Assembly (NCBI RefSeq): GCF_900107775.1
Contig: NZ_FNRF01000003.1
Coordinates: 558,001-622,000 of the forward strand
From: Xylanibacter ruminicola
GTDB lineage: Bacteria > Bacteroidota > Bacteroidia > Bacteroidales > Bacteroidaceae
Direction of reading: 5' to 3'
DNA length: 64,000 nucleotides
Both the position numbers and the translations under genes were made by a program. The notes beneath the pieces were generated by a model that was not told the DNA's origin, ran no database searches, and was given only the letters and a program-made list of their open reading frames with translations. This document shows, piece after piece, positions 45,050 through 53,320 of the stretch; the stretch's first letter is position 1, and the number at the start of each line of letters is the position of its first letter.

Positions 45050-47317
45050 TTAGAATGATTTGAATATACGTAGTTGATCGAAAACAATATGGTTATCGAG
45101 GGCACGCACCGTAATGGTGTGATGCCCTTGATGCAGATGTACTTTCGTATTGCGTACAGCTTGTCCGCTCAAAACATTCTGCTTCCATCGTTCAGAACGG
45201 AAAGGCTCTTTGAATGAATAGACCACAGATTGTCTATCATCAACGCTTACGCAGAATCGCAAGTCGCCATCATCGTTTGGTTGGGTAGGGATGAGGGCTG
45301 TTTGCAATATGTAATCTCCCTCATCTTCAATCATAATGTCGTATGTCATATACCCATCCTTTGGCATGGCTACTGCATTCATAGAATGCCCTAACATCTG
45401 GATGATGCGTGTGCCATTGGAGGCTGATTGATAATCAGCGGCTTTAAGCATCATGATGCAAGGTTGGTCGGCACCAGTAAGTTGGGCATGTACGTTATCA
45501 AATACCGGCAGTTTGCGTGGGGCGGCATCCATCAGATGGCGCCACTTGCCACCGTTCATCTCGTTGTATCGCTTGGTAAGTGCTTGTATCTCTTCGTAAG
45601 CGCGATGGCTTTCTATGGAATCACTTAGAATCTTGGTGCTCATAGCTGCGGCTGCAGATACAGGATACTCGATAGCTGCAAAGAATGCATCGTTTAATTC
45701 AGAACGAACGAGCATACGAATGGCCATAATTTCGGTCTTGAGGTGTTGGAATGCTGACAGACGCTGGGCTGCCTCGATAGCTGAAAGGGGAATATCGCCA
45801 ACAGCAGAGAGTCCGCGGGGGTATTTCTTTTTGTCGAGTTCTACCTGTGTGTAACCCATAAACTCTGGTCGGCGCTCACCACAAAGGCGATAGAACTCGT
45901 GCATCACAGGTAGTAGGCGTTTACCTGCTTCCTGGCCAAACTGTCGGCATAGCCAGGACTCCAAGTGTTTGGTGAGTGTTTGACCATCTTCACAGTTGAT
46001 GTTCCAAGCTAAATCGAGGAACAACTCCAAATCGTAGGCAGCTACCTTGGGATCGTGTACGTTGACTATCCATAGTTTGCGTACGTTGTGATTATAGGCT
46101 TCACGCATTTCGTTATAGATAAGGCCAGGCTGGGTGGTTGTGAGCCAAAGATAGTCGTGCGGACGCCCCCAATAACTTAGGTGGTAATATACACCCGCTC
46201 CGCCTGATCGTTGTTGCTCCTTGGCATTCGACAGACGTGTCATGTAACCATAGTTGTCGTCGCACCACATCAAAGTGACGTAGTCGGGCACCTGTAATCC
46301 TTTTTCATATAATTGTAGCACCTCTTTGTATGGCACAAAAACCTGCATTTGTTTTGCTGGATTACCTACGTGTTGGCGCAGTAGTTCCTGCTGGTCGTTG
46401 ATAACCTGCTGCAGACCGTCAAATTTCTCCTGTTCGGTCTTGTAGCCCTCCATCGAACTGTCGTGTATGCCGCGCATGCCGATGGTAAACATATTATCCT
46501 TTGACTTCTTGACCTCTTTCAGGCGTTCTATCCAGTACTGGTGTACTTGCTCGCGATTGGTGCGGTAGTTAAAGGCACCACGTTCTGCAGTATTCCACTC
46601 ATCAACATTATTGCGTAGTAATGGTTCGCAATGCGATGTGCCAATCACCATACCACACGAGTCGGCGATAGCTTTAGCGCCAGGAATCTTGAAGAAGGCT
46701 GTTGTGCCAGGATGCATGGCGGGCCAGATGGTGTTGGCGCGCAGACGAAGCATTAACTCGAATACCTTGCGATAAGTCTTCGGACCAATCTCGCTTTTTG
46801 CCGATGGCTCAAAGTTCTTGTGGCTCCAAAGGCGCAGACTCCAGTCCTCGTCGTTTAAGAAAATACCACGATATGCCACGCTAGGGTGTTGTTCGGTTTC
46901 GAAATCATCATTCATCACCAGTCGATTCTTCTTTTCAGGCACCACATCGCCCCACCATATCCAAGGCGATACGCCTGCCAGTCGAGATAATTCCAATAGC
47001 CCATAGGCCATGCCGCGCCCATTGCCGCCTTCGATGATAATCTGTTTACCATTAGTGTATATACGAAAACCATCGGCTGGCAACGATGGGGTGTGGACGA
47101 GTTTTATGGTTGCTTTGGTTGAGGCTACAGGTGTCATACCTGTCACCTGCAACATATCACTTTTCCACATATCGAGGGCTGTCATCACCACAGATTCTGT
47201 TTTCTTTGGAGCACAATAGGTTATCGGGTGTTGCCCGTCAAACCAAACCACCTCGGCATGCAATGCCATGAGTGATAACTGTAGCGTAACAAAAATAAGT
47301 AGCCTTCTCATGTTCAT
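45050..47317 (-). CDS. GH115 alpha-glucuronidase (second copy)
   Basis: A secreted 755-residue enzyme (MRRLLIFVTLQLSLMALHAE), first gene of the leftward operon GH115-PL26-GH2. GH115 landmarks are GMAYGLLELSRLAGVSPWIWWGDVVP, AYRGIFLNDEDWSLRLWSHKNF, GPKTYRKVFELMLRLRANTIWPAMHPGT, GTSHCEPLL, MWCDDNYGYMTR and GGAGVYYHLSYWGRPHDYLWL. A C-terminal sandwich (MTYDIMIEDEGDYILQTALIPTQ) completes it. It is a clear homologue of the copy at 13246 but diverged throughout, so it is not a recent duplicate. Coupling to an RG-I lyase suggests that it removes glucuronic acid decorations from RG-I or arabinogalactan side chains. Start at 47317 or 47311 (MRRLL). Confidence 0.9.
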   Translation of the reverse strand: MNMRRLLIFVTLQLSLMALHAEVVWFDGQHPITYCAPKKTESVVMTALDMWKSDMLQVTGMTPVASTKATIKLVHTPSLPADGFRIYTNGKQIIIEGGNGRGMAYGLLELSRLAGVSPWIWWGDVVPEKKNRLVMNDDFETEQHPSVAYRGIFLNDEDWSLRLWSHKNFEPSAKSEIGPKTYRKVFELMLRLRANTIWPAMHPGTTAFFKIPGAKAIADSCGMVIGTSHCEPLLRNNVDEWNTAERGAFNYRTNREQVHQYWIERLKEVKKSKDNMFTIGMRGIHDSSMEGYKTEQEKFDGLQQVINDQQELLRQHVGNPAKQMQVFVPYKEVLQLYEKGLQVPDYVTLMWCDDNYGYMTRLSNAKEQQRSGGAGVYYHLSYWGRPHDYLWLTTTQPGLIYNEMREAYNHNVRKLWIVNVHDPKVAAYDLELFLDLAWNINCEDGQTLTKHLESWLCRQFGQEAGKRLLPVMHEFYRLCGERRPEFMGYTQVELDKKKYPRGLSAVGDIPLSAIEAAQRLSAFQHLKTEIMAIRMLVRSELNDAFFAAIEYPVSAAAAMSTKILSDSIESHRAYEEIQALTKRYNEMNGGKWRHLMDAAPRKLPVFDNVHAQLTGADQPCIMMLKAADYQSASNGTRIIQMLGHSMNAVAMPKDGYMTYDIMIEDEGDYILQTALIPTQPNDDGDLRFCVSVDDRQSVVYSFKEPFRSERWKQNVLSGQAVRNTKVHLHQGHHTITVRALDNHIVFDQLRIFKSF

Positions 47318-47341
47318 AACGTTTTAGTTGAATTCATGGTG

Positions 47342-47349
47342 CAAATTTA
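47342..47349 (-). promoter_or_regulatory. Promoter (-7 box) of the GH115-PL26-GH2 operon
   Basis: TAAATTTG on the minus strand fits TAnnTTTG. It lacks a -33 box, which suits activator dependence. The 16-base palindrome at 47367-47382 lies directly upstream. Confidence 0.5.
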
Positions 47350-47366
47350 GATATAAACATAGTTGT

Positions 47367-47382
47367 ATAGTTCGAAAACTAT
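47367..47382. promoter_or_regulatory. Palindrome in a divergent promoter region, candidate operator
   Basis: ATAGTT (47367-47372) and AACTAT (47377-47382) are perfect inverted arms around CGAA. It lies between the two opposed -7 boxes (47342-47349 leftward, 47447-47454 rightward) that drive the lyase operon and the rhamnose operon, so one regulator could control both. Confidence 0.45.
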
Positions 47383-47446
47383 CCGAAAACATACAATTTT
47401 GTACAAAAATGGACGATAATCCTATTTTCTATTCCATAAAAATAGC

Positions 47447-47454
47447 TATCTTTG
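47447..47454 (+). promoter_or_regulatory. Promoter (-7 box) of the rhamnose/RG-I operon
   Basis: TATCTTTG fits TAnnTTTG; only weak T-rich words upstream (TTTC 47426-47429) in place of a -33 box. Predicted leader about 23 bases to the ATG at 47484. Confidence 0.55.
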
Positions 47455-47483
47455 CAGCAAAAATACTAAAACATTAACTATCT

Positions 47484-48455
47484 ATGAAGGAAAATTACTT
47501 TGCGGATAAGAACCGCTACGATAATGGGATGGAGTTTGAGCGTTGCGGACGCTCGGGTGTGTTGCTGCCAAAAGTGAGTCTGGGATTCTGGCATAACTTT
47601 GGTAGTGTTGACCCCTATGAGCGCAGTCGTGAGATAACGCACTATGCCTTTGATCATGGTATCACCCATTTCGACTTGGCTAACAACTACGGTCCTGTTT
47701 ACGGCTCGGCCGAAGAAACAATGGGACGCCTGATGGATGAGGACTTCCGTCCTTATCGCGATGAACTGTTTATATCGAGCAAGGCTGGTTACGATATGTG
47801 GCCTGGACCTTACGGCAACTGGGGCAGCCGCAAATATCTGATGGCGAGTCTGGACCAGAGCTTGAAACGCATGAAGATAGATTACGTGGATTTGTTCTAC
47901 AGTCACCGTTACGACCCCGAGACCCCGCTCGAGGAAACGCTGCAGGCACTGGTGGATATCGTTCGCCAGGGTAAGGCACTCTACGTGGGTATCTCGAACT
48001 GGCCTTTGGAGCCGCTGAAGTTTGGCTACGAATATCTGAAGGCACACGACGTGCCCCTGCTGATTTATCAGGGCCGACTGAGCATGCTGGATCGTAAGCC
48101 GATGGAAACGGGCATTTTGGATTTCTGTGCCGAGAAGGGTGTGGGCTTTATCGCTTTCTCGCCATTGGCGCAGGGCTTGCTGACCGACCGCTATCTGAAT
48201 GGTGTGCCTGCCGACAGTCGCATGTCGAAGGGTAAGTTCTTGAAGGAAGAGATGCTGACACCCGAACTGCTGGCTAAGCTGAAGAGATATAACGAGATAG
48301 CTACCAGTAGAGATGAGACTCTGGCCGAGATGGCATTGGCGTGGGTGCTGCACCAGAAGGGTGTAACGTCGGTATTGGTAGGTGCCAGCTCAACCGCGCA
48401 GTTAGAGAAGAACCTGAAGTGTGTGTGCGCAGCTCCGTTTGATGATGTGTTGTAA
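47484..48455 (+). CDS. Aldo/keto reductase (L-glyceraldehyde-3-phosphate reductase-like)
   Basis: A cytoplasmic NAD(P)H-dependent aldehyde reductase of 323 residues, of the YghZ/Kv-beta branch of the aldo/keto reductases. The catalytic tetrad is visible: Asp64 and Tyr69 (FDLANNYG), Lys100 (ISSKAGY) and His141 (FYSHRYDP). Cofactor-loop landmarks are YVGISNWP, SPLAQGLLT and LVGASSTAQLEKNL. It is the first gene of the operon that contains rhaM, rhaB and rhaD. RhaD yields L-lactaldehyde, so reduction of that product to propane-1,2-diol is a reasonable role here (inference); the characterised family activity is on glyceraldehyde 3-phosphate and methylglyoxal. The next gene begins one base after its stop codon. 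Confidence 0.88.
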   Translation: MKENYFADKNRYDNGMEFERCGRSGVLLPKVSLGFWHNFGSVDPYERSREITHYAFDHGITHFDLANNYGPVYGSAEETMGRLMDEDFRPYRDELFISSKAGYDMWPGPYGNWGSRKYLMASLDQSLKRMKIDYVDLFYSHRYDPETPLEETLQALVDIVRQGKALYVGISNWPLEPLKFGYEYLKAHDVPLLIYQGRLSMLDRKPMETGILDFCAEKGVGFIAFSPLAQGLLTDRYLNGVPADSRMSKGKFLKEEMLTPELLAKLKRYNEIATSRDETLAEMALAWVLHQKGVTSVLVGASSTAQLEKNLKCVCAAPFDDVL

Positions 48456-48456
48456 G

Positions 48457-50136
48457 ATGAAGAAACTACTATCTATATGTATGATGGCTTGCGCGCTGGG
48501 CGCACAAGCACAGGTGGCCGAGGCTCCCAAAGATGTGAACGGGGTGGTGGATAATACTCCTGACAGTATAGCCAAAGCGATGACGGCACGTCCTGTGCCC
48601 GGTTCGAGTAGAAAGGGTAACAACCCTGTGCTGTTCCTGATAGGTAACTCTACCATGCGCACGGGTACCTTGGGTAATGGTAACAACGGACAGTGGGGCT
48701 GGGGTTACTATGCGCATGAATTCTTTGATCAAGAAAAGATAACCGTTGAGAATCAGGCACTTGGCGGTATGAGTAGTCGTACGTTCTATAACAAGTTGTG
48801 GCAACCTATCAAGCAGGCTATCCGTCCTGGCGACTGGGTGATTATCAGTATCGGACACAACGATAACGGCCCCTACGACGAGGGCCGCGCGCGTGCCAGT
48901 ATCCCCGGTGTGGGCGATGACTCGCTGAACGTGGTGATTAAGGAAACGGGCGAGCACGAGACCGTGTACACCTATGGCGGCTATATGCGTAAGTATATTA
49001 ATGATGTACGTGCGCAAGGTGGTAACCCTATCCTGATGTCGCTCACTCCGCGTAATGCCTACGACGAGAACGGCAAGATCATCCGTAAGCCCCATACCCA
49101 GTGGCTGATGCAGGTGGCTGCCGAAGAGGGTGTGCCCTTTATCGACCTGAACGAGATATCGGGCCGTAAGTTGGATAGCTATGGGCCTTGGAAAACAAGT
49201 TATCACTTCTATTTGGATAAGATTCACACCAGTCGTTTTGGTGCCATGATGAATGCTCGTACGGCTGCCGAGGGACTGATGGCGAGCCACAACCCTGCGC
49301 TGAACCCACTGAAGGCGATGATGCAGAACGTGGAACTGAACACCTGGCAGGTGGATCGTACAGATGGCAAGCCCGTGGTATTCATTACTGGCGATAGTAC
49401 CGTGAAGAATGCCGATAAGGACAAGGACGGTATGTGGGGCTGGGGCGCCGTGGCAAATACGGTGTTTGATGAAAACAAAATCAGCATTGTGAATGCAGCC
49501 AAGGCCGGTCGCAGTTGTCGTACCTACCTGAACGAGGGCCGTTGGGAGCAGGTGTATAACAGTCTGCAGCCAGGCGATTTCGTGCTCATCCAGTTCGGTC
49601 ATAACGATACAGGCGCTATCGATATGCCCAAATATCGTGCAGCCATCGCCACAGGCAACGATAGCTGCCACGTTTATCAGATGAAGGCCGCTAAGGAAGA
49701 TCTGGCCAAGCAGAACATCATCGACCAGAAGCTGAAATCGAATACGATTGTTGGCTCTTACGAGGTGGTTTATTCGTTTGGTTGGTATCTGAAGAAGTTT
49801 ATTCAGGACGTGCGCGAAAAGGGGGCCACCCCCATCCTGATATCGCTCACCCCACGCAACGAGTGGGAGAACGGTAGGATTGAGCGTCGTAACGACTCGT
49901 ATGGCGCCTGGTACCGTCAGGTGGTAAAAGAAACGGGTGTAGAGTTTGTGGATCTGCACAATCTGGCAGCCGACTTCTACGACAAGAAATGTGGTAGCAA
50001 GGCTAAGGCCGGGAAATACTTTAAGCAGGATCATACCCACACATCGCTGCTTGGTGCCAAGACCAATGCCCAGTGCGTGGCTAAGGGTTTGCGTGCCAAC
50101 AACAGTGCATTAGTAAAATACTTAAAGAAGAAATAA
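48457..50136 (+). CDS. Tandem-domain rhamnogalacturonan acetylesterase (SGNH, CE12-like)
   Basis: A secreted 559-residue esterase with two complete SGNH domains, predicted to remove acetyl groups from galacturonate in RG-I so that lyases and hydrolases can act. The signal peptide is MKKLLSICMMACALGAQAQ. Domain 1 (about 55-290): GNSTMRTG with Ser65, GGMSSRT, GHND, and Asp254/His257 in DKIHTS. Domain 2 (about 305-555): GDSTVKN with Ser314, AGRSCRT, GHND, and Asp525/His528 in DHTHTS. Domain 1 has Asn instead of Asp in the GDS block. Both keep the Ser-Asp-His set, so both may work, perhaps on different acetyl positions. The start at 48457 is preferred to 48421 (GTG), which lies in the previous gene and would spoil the signal peptide. 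Confidence 0.88.
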   Translation: MKKLLSICMMACALGAQAQVAEAPKDVNGVVDNTPDSIAKAMTARPVPGSSRKGNNPVLFLIGNSTMRTGTLGNGNNGQWGWGYYAHEFFDQEKITVENQALGGMSSRTFYNKLWQPIKQAIRPGDWVIISIGHNDNGPYDEGRARASIPGVGDDSLNVVIKETGEHETVYTYGGYMRKYINDVRAQGGNPILMSLTPRNAYDENGKIIRKPHTQWLMQVAAEEGVPFIDLNEISGRKLDSYGPWKTSYHFYLDKIHTSRFGAMMNARTAAEGLMASHNPALNPLKAMMQNVELNTWQVDRTDGKPVVFITGDSTVKNADKDKDGMWGWGAVANTVFDENKISIVNAAKAGRSCRTYLNEGRWEQVYNSLQPGDFVLIQFGHNDTGAIDMPKYRAAIATGNDSCHVYQMKAAKEDLAKQNIIDQKLKSNTIVGSYEVVYSFGWYLKKFIQDVREKGATPILISLTPRNEWENGRIERRNDSYGAWYRQVVKETGVEFVDLHNLAADFYDKKCGSKAKAGKYFKQDHTHTSLLGAKTNAQCVAKGLRANNSALVKYLKKK

Positions 50137-50149
50137 CAACTGAATAACG

Positions 50150-50467
50150 ATGAAACGATTTGCATTTAAGATGCAACTGAAACCCGGTTGCGAAAAAGAA
50201 TACGAGCGCAGGCATGCTGCCATCTGGCCAGAGCTGGTGAAGATGATTAAGGACGGTGGTGTGAGCAACTACAGCATTTATTGGGACAAAGAAACCAATA
50301 TTCTGTTTGGCTATCAGGAGTGCTCGGGCGAGGGTAACTCGCAGGATACCGACAACGTAGATCCTATCACCCAGAAATGGTGGGACATGATGGCTGACAT
50401 TATGGATGTGAACCCCGACAACTCGCCTGTAACCAAACCTCTGCAGGAGGTATTCCATCTGGATTAA
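50150..50467 (+). CDS. rhaM: L-rhamnose mutarotase
   Basis: A 105-residue cytoplasmic enzyme that interconverts alpha- and beta-L-rhamnopyranose so that the isomerase receives the right anomer. It closely follows Escherichia coli RhaM (104 residues). Matching landmarks are catalytic His22 in RRHAAIWPEL, NYSIYWDKETNILFGY, WWDMMADIM, NPDNSPV and the ending LQEVFHLD. It lies 13 bases after the acetylesterase and ends 1 base before the GH2 start. Its presence is strong evidence that the operon handles L-rhamnose. Confidence 0.95.
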   Translation: MKRFAFKMQLKPGCEKEYERRHAAIWPELVKMIKDGGVSNYSIYWDKETNILFGYQECSGEGNSQDTDNVDPITQKWWDMMADIMDVNPDNSPVTKPLQEVFHLD

Positions 50468-50468
50468 C

Positions 50469-53198
50469 ATGAAGCTGAAGTTAATGGGCTGCTTGTTGAT
50501 GCTGGTGCTACCCGCACTGGCCCAGCAGCATATCGACCTGAGTGGCGAGTGGAAGTTCCGTAGCGAACGCGAAACAGGTGTGGTACGATTGCCCGGCTCG
50601 ATGCTGACTAATGGTAAGGGCGATGAGGTAACTGTGAACACCAAGTGGACTAGTTCGCTCTACGATTCATCGTTCTACTTTAACCCCTACATGGCACGCT
50701 ATCGTCAGGCTGGACAGATGAAGTTTCCATTCTTCCTAACCCCCGACAAGCATTACGTGGGTAATGCCTGGTACGAACGTACGGTGATGGTGCCAAAACG
50801 TTGGAAAGGTAAGCCCGTGATGCTTTATCTGGAGCGTCCGCATATTGAGACCACGGTATTGGTGAATGGTAAGAGGGTAGGGCACCTGCAGTCGCTCTCG
50901 GCACCCCATGTGTACGATATTACACCTTATATTATATATGGCAAGCCCAACCTGCTTACCATCCAGGTGTACAACGGCATAGAAAATGTTTGCGTGGGTC
51001 AGGATTCGCACAGTGTGACCGACCAGACGCAAGGCAACTGGAATGGTATCGTGGGTAAGATAGAGTTGCGCCAGGGACCGAACATCTGGCGTAAACGTGT
51101 GGTGCCCGATATCGCGAGTGGTATGGTGGCTATCACCATCAACGAAACCACTTATCGCCTGCCTTTAGGTAAAGATACCGTGCGTTGGGATGAGTTTCAT
51201 CCGCAGCTATACACCCGCACCGTAAACTATCAGGGCATGCCCGTGAACGTAACATTCGGATTGCGTGAATTGCGCGTGGATGGCGCCCAGATGCTGATAA
51301 ACAACCGGCCCATGTATCTGCGTGGTACGGTGGGCAACTGCTGTTTCCCCGAAACGGGCTATCCGCCAACGGATGAAGCCTCGTGGGAGCGTGTACTTGG
51401 TCAGTGTAAGACGTGGGGCATCAATCACATCCGATTCCATTCTTACTGTCCACCCGAGGCTGCCTTTGCCGTAGCCGACAGATTGGGACTATATCTGCAG
51501 CCCGAGGGTCCGTCGTGGCCCAACCATGGCGTAAAACTGCGCAGTGGTATGGCTATCGATCAGTACCTGATAGATGAGGGAAAACGGATGATTGACGAAT
51601 ACGGTCATCACCCATCGTTCTGTATGATGGCGGCTGGCAACGAGCCTGCGGGTAACTGGGTGCCTTACACCAACGAGTGGGTGCAGCAGATGAAAGCCTA
51701 CGACCCAACCCGACTGTACTGCGGTGCATCGGTAGGTGGCGGTTGGGCTTGGGACGATGGTTCGGAGTACCACGTAAAGGCAGGTGCCCGTGGTTTGGAT
51801 TGGGACCGACATGCGCCCCATAGCGATGACGACTATTATCAGCAGCTACAATATCCTAGAAATTACAAAGGTAAGGAGCCTAATAACTCGCCCATCATTG
51901 CCCACGAGCAGGGGCAGTGGTGCGCTTTCCCCGATTTCAAGGAGATACCGCAATACACCGGTGCCTACAAAGCCAAGAACTTTGAGATATTCCGCGATTT
52001 GCTTTCTGACAACGGTATGGCTCAGCAGGCAGAGAACTTCTTGCAGGCAAGTGGAAGGTTGCAGACACTCTGTTATAAATACGAGATAGAGCGCAACCTG
52101 CGTACCAAGGATTATGCTGGTTTCCAGCTGTTAGGTCTGAACGACTATTCGGGTCAGGGAACGGCCTTGGTGGGCGTTCTGAATGTGCATTGGCTGGAGA
52201 AGGGCTATTGCACCAAGGAGGATTGGACGCAGTTCTGTTCACCTGTAGTGCCATTGGCAAAATTCCCCAAGTTTGTGTATACTAACGACGAGATGCTGCA
52301 GGTGCCTGTAGAACTTTATAATGCCTCAGGTAAAACGCTGCAACAAGCATCTTGTACCTATGAAGTTTTGGGCGATAGTATGGCCGATATGGCTGAACTA
52401 TGCTCTAAGTCATTGCCCGAAGGCAAGAACATCGAGTTGGGCGTTATTAAATACGACTTGAAAGGATTCACCACTCCAACCAAGTTAACACTGGCAGTCA
52501 ATGTGGTTGACGGCGATGGCACAGAATATACCAACCAGTGGGATTTCTGGGTGTACCCCAAACATATTCCATGTGACAGTGTACAGTGTGACAGTTTATT
52601 ATTAACGGATACCCTGGATGCGAAGGCGCTGAAGGTGCTGGCAGATGGTGGCGATGTGTTGTTGACGGCTGCAGGAAAAATACGTTATGGCAACGATGTG
52701 AAACATACGTACTTGCCTGTATTTTGGAATACATCGTGGTTTAAGATGCGTCCGCCGCACACCACCGGTGCCTATATCCAGGGCAACCATCCTGTGTTTA
52801 GTTATTTCCCAACGGATGATTGGCAGAACCTGAACTGGTGGGAGTTGACCAATCGCGCGCAGGTAATCAATATGGCCGAGTTCCCTGCCGATTATCAGCC
52901 CATCGTGCAGCCCATCGATACCTGGCATGTAAGCCGTAAGTTGGGTATGCTGTTAGAGGCCCGCGTACTGAACGGAAGACTGCTGATGACTACGATGGAC
53001 ATTACCCGCGATCTGGACCACCGTCCTGTGGCCCGACAGTTGCGTTACAGCATACTGCGCTACATGGCATCGGCTGATTTCTGTCCAACTATCCGTGTAA
53101 CCCCCGAGGTGATACAGCATCTGTTTGAGCGCGAGGCACCCAGAGTGGATATGTTTACCAAAGAGAGTCCCGACGAACTGAAACCTAAGTTAAATTAA
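50469..53198 (+). CDS. GH2 family glycosidase with a shortened middle domain
   Basis: A secreted 909-residue exo-glycosidase (MKLKLMGCLLMLVLPALAQQ). An N-terminal jelly-roll (VGNAWYERTVMVPKRWKGKPVMLYLERPHIETTVLVNGK, about 60-200) leads into a very short linker domain of about 50 residues (203-255), where GH2 proteins normally have an immunoglobulin-like domain near 100. The barrel follows, with acid/base Glu392 (AAGNEPAGN) and candidate nucleophile Glu480 (IIAHEQGQW). Beta-rich domains complete the C-terminus. Within the rhamnose operon it may remove beta-galactose, or a beta-linked uronic acid, from RG-I. The exact sugar cannot be fixed from sequence. Its start follows the rhaM stop by one base. 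Confidence 0.83.
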   Translation: MKLKLMGCLLMLVLPALAQQHIDLSGEWKFRSERETGVVRLPGSMLTNGKGDEVTVNTKWTSSLYDSSFYFNPYMARYRQAGQMKFPFFLTPDKHYVGNAWYERTVMVPKRWKGKPVMLYLERPHIETTVLVNGKRVGHLQSLSAPHVYDITPYIIYGKPNLLTIQVYNGIENVCVGQDSHSVTDQTQGNWNGIVGKIELRQGPNIWRKRVVPDIASGMVAITINETTYRLPLGKDTVRWDEFHPQLYTRTVNYQGMPVNVTFGLRELRVDGAQMLINNRPMYLRGTVGNCCFPETGYPPTDEASWERVLGQCKTWGINHIRFHSYCPPEAAFAVADRLGLYLQPEGPSWPNHGVKLRSGMAIDQYLIDEGKRMIDEYGHHPSFCMMAAGNEPAGNWVPYTNEWVQQMKAYDPTRLYCGASVGGGWAWDDGSEYHVKAGARGLDWDRHAPHSDDDYYQQLQYPRNYKGKEPNNSPIIAHEQGQWCAFPDFKEIPQYTGAYKAKNFEIFRDLLSDNGMAQQAENFLQASGRLQTLCYKYEIERNLRTKDYAGFQLLGLNDYSGQGTALVGVLNVHWLEKGYCTKEDWTQFCSPVVPLAKFPKFVYTNDEMLQVPVELYNASGKTLQQASCTYEVLGDSMADMAELCSKSLPEGKNIELGVIKYDLKGFTTPTKLTLAVNVVDGDGTEYTNQWDFWVYPKHIPCDSVQCDSLLLTDTLDAKALKVLADGGDVLLTAAGKIRYGNDVKHTYLPVFWNTSWFKMRPPHTTGAYIQGNHPVFSYFPTDDWQNLNWWELTNRAQVINMAEFPADYQPIVQPIDTWHVSRKLGMLLEARVLNGRLLMTTMDITRDLDHRPVARQLRYSILRYMASADFCPTIRVTPEVIQHLFEREAPRVDMFTKESPDELKPKLN

Positions 53199-53285
53199 GC
53201 GTGCGGTACGCCAAAAATCACTAAATCCGTACGATAAGATAGCAATTAGTACAATATGTATCGCTGCTAATTCGGAAATAATCCG

Positions 53286-53293
53286 TAATTTTG
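53286..53293 (+). promoter_or_regulatory. Possible internal promoter before GH28
   Basis: TAATTTTG fits TAnnTTTG in the 122-base gap between GH2 and GH28. Upstream, AATTAG and CTAATT form a short inverted repeat (about 53244-53272). GH28 and the rhamnose genes may therefore also be expressed separately. Confidence 0.45.
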
Positions 53294-53320
53294 TGGGCGA
53301 TTAAAACAAACGACTGAAAA

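Noticed and set aside
48469..50040. A 523-codon open frame on the minus strand
   Set aside because: It lies wholly opposite the acetylesterase gene, which has a signal peptide and two complete catalytic sets. The reverse frame has low-complexity composition and no domain; it is a shadow of codon bias. Similar long antisense frames opposite GH35, GH115, rhaB and the MFS gene were dropped for the same reason.
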